This document shows positions 54,801-64,000 of a stretch of 64,000 bases of DNA, one piece after another. Position numbers and translations under genes: made by a program. The DNA lies in the NCBI GenBank assembly GCA_025201765.1, contig MU623348.1:310001-374000 (forward strand), given 5' to 3'. The first letter of the stretch is position 1. Every line of letters begins with the position of its first letter. The notes below the pieces were generated by a model. That model made no database searches. It was not told the origin of the DNA and saw only the letters and a program-made list of their open reading frames with translations. The stretch is from Daldinia sp. FL1419 (lineage: Eukaryota; Ascomycota; Sordariomycetes; Xylariales; Hypoxylaceae).

Positions 54801-56583
54801 AAGGAAAATGCCGATCAGTCGTCTCAGTGTTGTTCGGATACCGCAGCCTTCGCTGCAGCAGATCTTGAAAGCAACATAAAGGCCCCGTCAGCAGGTTCAT
54901 GCCCGGTACCGAGAAACTATCGGCAGAATCCTCCGGTGGACGGCGTAGCACACGCGACCTTCATATGTGACTATGATAAATGGCCCAACGTCTGCGCTAA
55001 CGCGCGGTCTGCCATTTTGATACGCGGTAAGACAGCCATTCTAACGTACTCGGCCGGAGGCGGCGTCCACGCAAACGAGCTATGGTACCACAGCAAGGCG
55101 CGAAGCAACACTTACGGCTGGACGCTCGACGGCTGCGACGTCGAAGAATACCCGTTTGCCTCCGGCGACCCGATCCGTGACCCGAATCCAAGACCTGGTT
55201 CCAACGCAAGGAACTGGAGGAGATGGAGCGAGGAGCGCGTTCTCCGTCTGATTCCAGCAGATGAGAACCGCGAACACGGAAACGCTTTAGCCGCGTTCTA
55301 CCGCGATGCCGGTGGCGGGAACACGCAAAACGCCGACGGCCTTATCTATTCCATGAAGTTCGAGAATCACCCTACTGGCCTTAGCGACGGCGATTTCTAC
55401 CTCGGCAGCGACGTATCACATAACTTGTGCGCCGCTCCATACGGCAACGCCTTTATTCTCGTCAACGGCGCTGCCAACATGGCCGCTGGAGAGAGGTCCT
55501 ACGATCCGTGGTGGGACAGTAGACTTATCCGCAAGACCGTCAGTTACTTCCTCAACGCAGCCAAGACGGCCACAAGCAGCGTGGTGACGGACACCGTTAG
55601 CCTATACTGCCAGTACCCGTCACCAGGTCGACAGGTCTACAATGATGCGACGCAACAGTGGGAAGTGGCAAACGCGGCTAATGCGCGAAACAGGAAGCAA
55701 GGAAATAATTATTACAAGTGCGATAATTACCCAGGATACACAGGACCAGACGGGCTCCCGCCGACCAAACGTCGTCGTGCGACAGACGCGGGACTCGAGG
55801 AGGAGCTACCTCTACAGTTTATCAATATCAGCAGCACGAGCTTAGACGCATCCGAGGGCATCGGCCTTGCCGCCAACGCATCTCAAGCCGTGAGTTCCAA
55901 CCTCGAAAAGAAAGGCCTCCGTTTCCCCAGAGCGATCGCTTCGGGAAGCGGTAGTTTTCTAGACCCGAGTGCTTGGCTTTACCTATGCGACGCCTCGGAA
56001 GATGACGTCGACACCTGCGCAAGCTCCTACTCTTGCGGGACAGATCCGTCCGGCGATGGCGTTGACGATGACGGCGGCTGGGGTGACTCGCCTTCGCCCT
56101 CGTCTACAACTAGTTTCCCTAACCCATCCACGACTTCCTCCTCCAATCCATCCACCACTGTTTCCACCTCGCACACAAGCACCTCCTCTTCCCCGCCCGC
56201 GACGACTTCACAGCCAGCCTGTAACTACTGGCAGGCTATATTCATGTTTGTAAGTACCTACCCGTTCCCCCAGCCCGTTACGCCGAACGCGACCCTAACC
56301 AATTCCTACCGCGCAGAACGACGCGTGCTCGTTCGAAAGCGACGAGGTATTTGGCACGGGAACCCGGTCCTGCTGGAAGGAGCCGCAAGACTCGTCGACC
56401 GATAAGCCGACGTGCTTGTGGGGCACGGCCGTCTGTCCGGACCTAAAAATCTGCGCGTACGCCAACGACGACTGTACTGGGGATTCCGTCTCGGCGGATG
56501 GGAACAATGCGGGCCCGTTTTCGTTGTCCGGTCGCAAGGTGATAAAATCGGCCCAGGTCGTGAAGGGCAGCGATAGTTGTTAG
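51806..56583 (+). CDS. secreted LysM-chitin binding-GH18 chitinase fused to a NucA/NucB-type nuclease domain
   Basis: Six exons give 1486 residues, all in frame: 51806-52069, 52125-52976, 53062-53338, 53392-53691, 53749-56249 and 56317-56583. The signal peptide (VCFWLCSYSLA) is followed by two LysM-like repeats (about 38-88 and 106-157), a chitin-binding type 1 module (about 192-238) and GH18 (about 248-600). The GH18 catalytic motif is DGIDIDWE (Asp362 to Glu369). This is the subgroup C, killer-toxin-like layout. A Thr/Pro-rich and Cys-rich linker leads to a second enzyme-like domain (about 955-1130). It has DVEEYPFASG (1028 on) and ADENREHGNALAAFY (1068 on), the hallmark of secreted NucA/NucB DNases. 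A KRRR site at about 1240, a Ser/Thr-rich stretch and a Cys-rich end (1399-1486) follow. It likely binds and cuts fungal chitin and carries a nuclease cargo. Target and activity are untested. Confidence 0.88.
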
Positions 56584-57283
56584 GTTAGCTGGGGTGTTGG
56601 GCTTTTGGTTATTGTTAGGTCTGCCTGGTTCGCTGGGTTCGGTTATCAATGGCGGCGCTATGATGGGATTCTGTCTTTATTAATTGAAGCCGAAAGACGT
56701 TTAACAAACCTCTCAAAGATTATCGTCGACTACCTAGCCCGAGTTCTGTAGCGATCTACCCTTAATCTCTCAACAGTACGTTATGTATAAAATCTTTCAC
56801 TTCGCGCCGGGGACATAGGCGACCAGGAGCATGACTTGGGCGGAAAGACTGCAATTCCGACAATTCAACGGAAATATCAAAAACATTATTGTGAGATGCT
56901 TACTATTTATACGCTCCCACACACAGATATATAGACAATCCATATATACCCGGGTTAAGGAGCCAGATCTATGTGTATTAGCATAATTACAACTCGTAGT
57001 TATATGTAACATACCCAACGTACCTTGCCAGAAGCCCAACCCCAAAAGCAGAAACGGATTTAACGAGATTAATTTTTAAGCAGATTATATAACAAATATA
57101 CAACTTTTGTTTCCCTTCAGACGTCCTGATCCCCCTATCAATTTGGTATCTGTCCCATTATCATTATAAAGAAAACTGCCCAGAGCCCGCATCCTTAAGT
57201 ATACCCAATTCGTGTTTATCATAGCAGGCTACCTATAGAATACATCGGAGTATATGTTTGGTATAGCCTTGTGGTCGTTCGCC
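56584..57283. other. convergent intergenic region, no gene seen
   Basis: 3' sides of the chitinase-nuclease gene and the small basic protein gene. Nothing recognised. Confidence 0.45.
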
Positions 57284-57661
57284 TTACTTCCTGCCCTCGG
57301 TACTCGGGCTCATCGGACCGTGATCTACCGTTTGGCCATTCTCTCGATCTGACTTGGCCGTAGGGGGGTTTCCGATACCCTTGAAGGTATCTTTGATTCT
57401 TTGGCGCATCGATTGCTTCTTCTTAGCTCCGCCGGGGCTCGTTTCTTTATCGTAAGAGTATGTGGTTGACTCCGAGTAGGTAGAGGCAGATGAAGGCTTG
57501 ACGTCCGACGACGGTTGGGATTGGGATAGGGTCTTTGGAGATTGGCAATGGGCCGATCGTCTCTTCTGGTCTTGATGATGCGGCCAGATGAGCTCTGGGT
57601 TCGTCATTGCTAGAGACATCGAGACGGCCGCCGCCGTAGTTCGGCAACAATCTTGGCACAT
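57284..57661 (-). CDS. small basic hypothetical protein
   Basis: A single open frame of 125 residues starting MCQDCCRTT. A low-complexity Ser/Gln/Thr middle (about 35-75) is followed by a basic helix KKKQSMRQRIKDTFKGIGNPP (split by family-like GIGNPPTAK). There is no signal peptide. Short fungal proteins with a Cys start and this C-terminal basic Gly-Asn-Pro-Pro pattern are familiar as conserved hypotheticals, but I can give no function. No intron was needed. Confidence 0.55.
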   Translation of the reverse strand: MCQDCCRTTAAAVSMSLAMTNPELIWPHHQDQKRRSAHCQSPKTLSQSQPSSDVKPSSASTYSESTTYSYDKETSPGGAKKKQSMRQRIKDTFKGIGNPPTAKSDRENGQTVDHGPMSPSTEGRK

Positions 57662-60600
57662 TGTGTTGTAAGGAGGCGAAGTCTCTTATAATAGGTAGTT
57701 TTTGTTGTGGAAGCAATGGGAGGATAGTTGGAGTTGGCGTTTTGTAAAATATTTATTTGATAGCTAGGTATGAATTTGTACCTTGATGATATCAAGATGG
57801 TGTTGATGCAAGTGGATATGATGTAAATAGGCAATTAATTCCTCAACCTAAGATGGAAGGCATCGATCGTCTTTATAACTACCTACATAGGAGAGATTCT
57901 ACATCTGGTAGTATGCCGACATGACTAAAGGGTAGGCAGTGACCGTAACCGGAACAGGGGCCTGTGACGCAGCTTAGACTCGAGTTGTCAACGTAGGCGG
58001 ACTACACCGAAGCTACGCGAATGGCTCATTTTTACCTGGTTGGTTCCAAGCAGTTCATCTTGGGCGGTTCTTGGTAACACAAGGAAGCAGGTGAGAAATG
58101 ATTATACGTCCACCGCAAGTAAGCCTCCATTAGGCAGTCACAGTTGCAAATTCAGAGTATGACTCACGAGCTTATGGCGGTGCACACTGTATTTGGTGAT
58201 GTCCTTGCATCTAGCCATGTTAGCAACCCCAGGCTAACTATAGTCTGTAGGAGTTAGGTAGTGTCATAGCTAGCCGTATGATCGATCGAGCAAACAATAA
58301 CTGAGACTATTTCCCTCGGCTGTGTTGACGCGTCTAATTACTAACCGTAGGCCGCTATGTAGCTACCTATTTTTGTCAATGCAAATCTAGTTGAATGGTC
58401 GTCCGATCTAGTATCCATAGCTGCCTTATAACCCCGCCTAACTATGCCTTACGCCTTACGCCTTGCGAGATTGGATTCAACATTTATCTATTGAAAGGTT
58501 AACAAACCGAGATATACACGCGTCCCCCGCCAACCAAAAGGCATGTTAGAGCGAGAACATGCCGGATTAGGAAAGGCAGGGCAGGGGGGTAAGCTACGGA
58601 GCTAGGTATCCCCTAATGTCCCCTCCAAAACAAAAAAAAAGCCTGCTTGGAAATTGGGGGTCGTATTCTCTTCCCACCGGGTGACTCACGCTATATGTAG
58701 TGCAGAGAAATAATGCAACAAAAAGAATGCAGAGTAACTTCGGCCTTTACGCCGCGCTATACCCCGGCCCGCTGCCGGCATCCACCGAGAATTGAATTGA
58801 AACGGGCCCCGAGGAGACCGTCTCTTAACTATTTGTATCACTAGTCCAATCCCGTGAAAGCGTTTCGTCTGGAATTTCCTCTTTTCGTCCTAGCTACTTC
58901 AGCCCCTTATACTTTTTAATGCGGCTTTCCATTTACGGTGAATTTCCACGACTTGACTCACGGACATTCGTTGTACAAAATTATCAGGTAAGGCTTTTTT
59001 GTAAGCGTATGATGACAGATCAAAGACATGTAATCAACACATGACATAAGCCTAAACACCACTCTATAGTTAATTATTAAAAGAGCGTTACGAATCCTTA
59101 TTTCTCTAGTGTGCTTGCCTCTAATACCCCCATCCTCTAAGATAGTAACCCTATAGTCTTTAAACTAGAAACTATAACTCATACTAACTACCTAGTTATA
59201 GTTAGTGAGTTATTAATAATATAACCTAGTAACTACAATGTCACTATCTGGCGCCCTTCCTTGGTGCCCCAGTAGCATCTTGAAGCTATACCCGTTAGGC
59301 AACTCAACGTCTTGGCAATTCGTCATTAGGCTCATCTGTTCACTGCCTCGAGCTCATAGACTTGCTAATGCTAACCCATTGAGATATCGACGAAAGTCCT
59401 TTTGCCAAGACTGATATACCACATTTAATAATATTCTATCCAAAACGTTGAAATCCGTTTATCAATCGAGTCTTGAATTAACTACAGCAAGCCTCGGTAG
59501 TGATCAACTAAACGCAATTCCGTCGATAAGTCTACATCAAACATAGGATAATCAGGCAAACAGTATAAAGGGCTTACAGAAATAACCTTAAGAATCCTCC
59601 AATAGCTTCATGATAATGATGATGATGATGAAATCTTTCATGTCTTATTATGTGCTATATATTTGTCTGTTTGCGAAGCTATCTTATTAGGCAGGCATAT
59701 ACTGCAGAGATGTCTCCATCCGTATCAGTTTCACCTCAAGTCTTCCGGCTTCCAGGCTCCATCGTTCAATTTCTCGGTCCGTGATATAACTTGGACAAGG
59801 TTTGAAGAAGATGAATATGTATGAATTGATAATGTCCTCTCGAGAGGGAGGCTCGAGAAAGAATGCAACATTTAGGCCGCAGCCAGCCGTGCCTGGGTTC
59901 GATCACTAGATCAAGAGTGATGGGTAGTAGGTGTGCTGCATTTGGAAAATATCCTCTGACAACTGCGGACATATTTTTCATGCAAGAAGACACAATCGTT
60001 GTGGAAAAGCTCAGTTCGGCCAATTCTATGGTACCAGGATGACCACGCCACCATTCGGAATACTGTCTAGGTACCTAGGTTATCCGCCGAAGAGGCCGGG
60101 GGAGATTGATTCCGACGAGGCAGGGCGGTTACCCGTTGCTTTCGCACCCGCTGCTGCGAAATCAATTGCTGCCCTTTCCTCTCTTTGATAATCTGGTATC
60201 GTAGGTCGGTGACTCGTTATACTGGTTTTATTTTAACGTGAAGCGTATCTGTTCCCTGGGTTTTCTTGAATCCCATCCACCTTTCACTTCGTGAATGTTG
60301 AATCCTGCAGTCACAGTGGCCGATTTCCCTGCTGATGTACTGACGAATTGCTTCCGGAATATCGTTTCGTATCAAACTCTTAGCGATTTGGTGCTACTGT
60401 ATCATAAACTGCAATACAGCCGGGATCTTTTATAGTTGAAAAGGCCTTTAGGTCAATATAGTGGCACATGCCCACTTAACGCCGGGATGGGGATGGTGTT
60501 TTGGGGACTCAAACATCGCTCCCATATCCTTAAAGCCTTTCACCATCTTACAAGACTCTTTGGGTTTATAAAAGATTAGGCAGGATACCCTCGTGGTTTA

Positions 60601-61241
60601 TACTGTTTAAATAGAAACCATGGCACTAATTTATTTCAATTGCCGGCTTATTTTGCGTGGTAACCTCTGTTTGATCGCCACTAGATTCGCCTGTGTTCGA
60701 GCTCATCGTATTGTGTGCTATGTACGATAGACATTAGATGGTCTAGTACACCCACCTTGTCAACTTTCGTTGGCATTTGCTCAGCCTCGACTTTGAGTTA
60801 TGTTGGTCGCTCTCTTCTGTCTGAAGCACGACTCCGTGAGGAGGTTGCTATTGGGGAACTCCCGTATCACATATTCGATCTTCGTCACCTATTCGATCTT
60901 CGTGGCGGACATATATGGGGGATGCTCCCTAGCATGATTACTCTACGTTCTTTTTGGCATAGCTTGAGCGTTAAGCTTGTCGCCTTAGGATATCTATGAG
61001 GGAGGCAGCTCGTACGAACTGATTTCACTTGGTGTATACCTCAAAGAGCACCGGAGGGGTTTAACAACTACCTAGCATCTCCGGTAATAATATGAGGCTC
61101 TTTGCGTTGTAGGAGGGTTCCAGTAGCGATGTATAACCTTTATTAAGTGGCATACCGAGACCGAACATAATCCGCATCTTATTCTTTATCGTCTTTATCC
61201 TTATTTTGTCGCCCCTTGTCTTGTTCTTGGCATTCTTTGAC
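57662..61241. other. 3.6 kb gene-poor spacer
   Basis: No supported gene on either strand. Includes an imperfect hairpin of about 12-base arms at 59176-59209 (ACTCATACTAACTA against TAGTTAGTGAGT), a (GAT)n tract at about 59616-59630, and TACCTAGGTA near 60068. Open frames at 59766-60023 and 60715-60999 lack family features or intron-consistent extensions. Confidence 0.5.
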
Positions 61242-62314
61242 CTACTCCGAATTCCGAACTTCATTCCTTTTCTCGCCTTGATCGTCGGGCCTGTCTTTAG
61301 ACTCGACGACCAACCCCTTGACGGCCGCATGCAGTGCCTTGATACTGTTATCCGAGGAATCGTACAGTTCGTTAAACTGAAGGATCAACTCGGATTGGAG
61401 GCTAGGCAGGGCGTCTTCATGGCCGAACTCAAATCTAGTAAGCTCAGCCAGTCCGATCCTGCTGATTGAAGTCGCCATATCTTGCCATTCGTCGTTTCCA
61501 ATAAAGTGAGCCCAGGCATACCATGACCCATGCCGCAGAACGTATTCCTCAAAGACGGTAATACGCTCCCAGAAGGTAGGATCCGAGTCGATCCAGTCCT
61601 TGCGGGATTTGGTGAAGGCCGATGCCATGACATGGACCAGATAGTATATCATGGTCAGGTCCTGTTTGCACAGGCCACGAATATACTCACGCTGTACAGG
61701 GCGGGCAACATAGTTGGTATATGGGTCGTTCATTCGGAACCCCTCCAAGAGTTGACGATCCTCCCACCAGCTTACGAATCGTCGTTCGTACCATTTAGCC
61801 CCACGTACTTCGTGTGGTAGGTTTGCTGCAATGTCTGCTATGGAATCGCAATGTGAGAATGCACGTTCCAGGAGCTCACGCAGAAAGTCCTGTTGAGCGT
61901 GGGTGAGTTCCCCCAGGCCCGGTGGGCACTTTATATTGAAGTGGGGAGAAGCCGTGAGAACTTCTGCGATTCTGGATCTACGCCGCTCTAGCTCTAAAAC
62001 CATGGCAAAGTTCCCATGTTTTAGAGGACGTCGTAAGTAGACCTCTGAAGTGAGCACATTGCCAGTGGGCGGAACAGGGAAGGTCGCTATGCGTGACAAT
62101 GACAACGAATGTTCGTATGTCTTGATAAGGGAATTATTCTCCTGTTAGGGAATAGTTAGTTAGTTGATTAAGCATATCTTATTTGGCCAAATGTTTCTTC
62201 GATACGGTCGTAAAGTATCTCACTTACCTTATTTGTCTCGCCGAGGGCGAGCATAGACTTGATGTCCAAGTTTTGCGCGATCTCAAGGATTAGGTCTCGC
62301 GAGAAGACAGCCAT
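61242..62314 (-). CDS. F-box-like domain protein, hypothetical
   Basis: Two exons (62314-62228 and 62141-61242) in phase 0 give 328 residues. The intron has GTAAGT, CTAAC and ACAG. The N-terminus reads MAVFSRDLILEIAQNLDIKS, then MLALGETNK before the junction and ENNSLIKTYE after it. This is the F-box pattern (L-P/D-x-x-L-I-x-E-I-x-x-x-L ... L-x-x-x-x-x-x-N-x-x-x-x). The remaining 260 residues are helical with no WD40 or Leu-rich repeats; the tail is highly charged. F-box proteins usually bridge a target to SCF ubiquitin ligase through Skp1. Target unknown. Such proteins are very numerous in filamentous fungi. Confidence 0.75.
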
Positions 62315-63086
62315 ATCTGGATGGCGAACAATTTATGTCTTAAGTAGAAGTATTTATTCGGATTGGTTATTGCAATGAAAGTGTTCTAAAGAGTAGAGTT
62401 AGTGGAAACTGTAAGAGCAGACTGATAGTAGATACTAATTACCTAGGTACCCGAAGGGTCAAAGTAATATGCCGTATGGTTATAGGAAGGAATACTAAGA
62501 GTTGATAGATACTCAGAAATATTTGAACTTCCTAAAGTCATGGCTTGAATAGGTATTTATAATGATGATGAAGGAGTTTTTGGAAATGCGAGTGGGAAAG
62601 TGTAGGTATTTATATTTGTATGGTACCATTGCAACTCATTGAATATTTTGGATCAAGTTAGGTAGGTACCCCCAGGAAAGATAAAACCTACCTACCTAGG
62701 CAAATATAACAGTTTAAATAGCATCTTGTATACCTTGAGTACCTCGAGAACTGCCCAGGTGAGTAATCTGAGCGTCTTTTTTTAGTACCTAAACACCTTG
62801 ATGGGCAAAATTCATCTTTTTTCAATTCACTTTTTTTAATGTACCTGACCTTATCTGACGTACCTGACTTCCTTCTAAACTAATGGGATAGCCATCAAGG
62901 TTTATTTTCATTCAATCTTATGCGCGTTGTCCTATCCATCTGGCGCAAAGACTTCAACTCCAAGAAAAGTTACAACTTGAAATCACCCGCGATTTACGAG
63001 AACTAACCAAACACTGTGTACGTACTGTGCTTGTACCCTGCATGCTGAGTCATACAGGTTCTCGTATCAAGTAGGTACCAGTCTCA
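62315..63086. other. intergenic with TACCTAGGTA motifs
   Basis: Upstream of the F-box-like gene. ACCTAGGTA-type palindromes lie at about 62441 and 62658-62702 (an inverted pair AGGTAGGTACC / CTACCTACCTAGG). No gene seen. Confidence 0.5.
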
Positions 63087-63095
63087 GGCACAGTG

Positions 63096-63598
63096 CAGTG
63101 ATTTTAAATCCACAGCCAAATCCTCATAAATCCACAACCAATCCACCTTCCACGTGAGTTGGTGGCCCGACCACAACACACTTAATTTGTAAGGGATTTA
63201 GTCCAACCCCTAACTAAATCAGAATTTTGCCCGGTCGCATTTTCAAATAGCCTTTTAGCCATGCATCTATTTAATTATTATAATAATACAAATTCCAATC
63301 GTGTGCATTTAATTGGTTAGATTAATTAGGCCTTGTTGCCGTGAGTGCTGGCGTTGAGGGTATCGTGTACGATTGTGGTGGTGGTGCAGGTGGTGGCGTT
63401 GGTGTTGATAAGTTGATTTTGTTGCCTTTAATGCTTGAAAAAATGCGACCGGGCAGTTTTCTGTTTTTTCCGTTTTTAGTTGGGGGATGGACTAAAACCC
63501 CTTACAAATTAGGTGCATTATGGTTGGGCCACCAACTCACGTGGAAGGTGGATTGGTTGTGGATTTATGAGGATTTGGCTGTGGATTTAAAATCACTG
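63096..63598. mobile_element. MITE with inverted repeats of about 160 bases and 9-base target duplication
   Basis: The left arm starts CAGTGATTTTAAATCCACAG at 63096. The right arm ends with its complement at 63598. The arms stay similar for about 160 bases each, with the outer 75 nearly identical. The short central part has no transposase. GGCACAGTG flanks both ends directly (63087-63095 and 63599-63607), a perfect 9-base duplication. Long arms and 9 bases suit a Mutator-like origin; the CAGTG ends also resemble hAT. Confidence 0.88.
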
Positions 63599-63607
63599 GG
63601 CACAGTG

Positions 63608-64000
63608 CATACCTTTAGGAGCTACTAACCCATGAGGCTGATAGGCATTGATAAGTCAACTTTTTGTAACTTCCATAGTTAAGCGTACTTGCATACATGG
63701 AATGCACACGAGGAAGTATTCTTTTTATCAATGTTTGTCCTTGAAACTTCAATCATATTTAATATTGCATCGTACCTCTAATAAATGTTTACATTAAAAG
63801 CATTAGGGAGCTTTTTATTTAACGCGTATTCATAGCCACACCGAGCCTCGAAATTTTGGTGATTATTTTAACCGTAATAATCTACAGATTTCCCACGAAA
63901 CTCTGTTTGGCGTTGCTTCAACGCACTGGTCTCGCTATAGAGTCTGTGTAACGAATGTCTTCTAAGCTGAAAGATAATTTGTCTAATTTTTGGTTCATTA
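63608..64000. other. intergenic, no gene seen
   Basis: AT-rich to the end of the window, with no recognised feature. Confidence 0.4.

Noticed and set aside
59766..60188. Open frames around 59.8-60.2 kb
   Set aside because: Short, no family resemblance, opposite-strand overlap.
63341..63628. 95-codon open frame at 63341-63628
   Set aside because: Lies within the MITE right arm and runs past its end; the arm is a repeat, not a gene.

Overview
The window is nuclear DNA of a filamentous ascomycete (Pezizomycotina, probably Sordariomycetes). Genes carry short GT-AG introns of about 45-130 bases with CTAAC/CTGAC-type branch points. The families are typical of moulds: HET protein, DFG5/DCW1-type GH76, But2-like secreted protein, subgroup C chitinase and AspRS-DUF2156. 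A tRNA-Tyr has the usual small intron. Gene density is low, and intergenic DNA is rich in AT, in a recurrent TACCTAGGTA motif and in remnants of DNA transposons. All splice models were assembled by hand from sequence; each is frame-consistent, but none is backed by transcripts or searches.

Layout. 0.6-5.1 kb: a large secreted Gly/Ser/Pro-rich repeat protein (-). 6.6-9.8 kb: an EI24-like membrane protein and a BBE-type FAD oxidase (both -). 11-15.7 kb: a small membrane protein and two divergent genes that look like distant paralogues of an unrecognised family. 16-16.8 kb: a decayed APH-type phosphotransferase. 17-18.9 kb: a HET-domain protein (-). 19.8-20.8 kb: a TA-flanked inverted-repeat element containing a 10-N assembly gap with poly-G/poly-C artefacts. 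21.1-22.7 kb: a GPI-anchored GH76 protein. 25.6-28.1 kb: a nine-exon LtrA-family membrane protein. 28.7-29.4 kb: an O-methyltransferase (-). 30-31 kb: a hypothetical protein (-). 31.8-33.8 kb: an SRPK-like kinase. 35.5-38.1 kb: a But2-like secreted protein and a multipass membrane protein.

39.2-44.5 kb is a divergent pair: an alpha/beta hydrolase, and an AspRS-DUF2156 fusion recognised as ergosteryl-aspartate synthase (ErdS). The hydrolase is a candidate for the opposing ErdH activity, so the pair may make and turn over aspartylated ergosterol. 45.3-46.8 kb: a pectate lyase with an anomalous splice acceptor. 47.0-47.7 kb: an AT-rich element and tRNA-Tyr(GTA).

48.4-56.6 kb is the most unusual locus. 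A 1486-residue secreted protein (56.6 kb end) joins LysM, chitin-binding and GH18 chitinase modules to a NucA/NucB-type nuclease domain. A 635-residue multipass membrane protein is divergently transcribed from the same intergenic region, and an unrecognised cytosolic protein lies beyond that. 57-64 kb is sparse: a small basic protein, an F-box-like protein and a 503-base MITE with 9-base target-site duplications and inverted repeats of about 160 bases.
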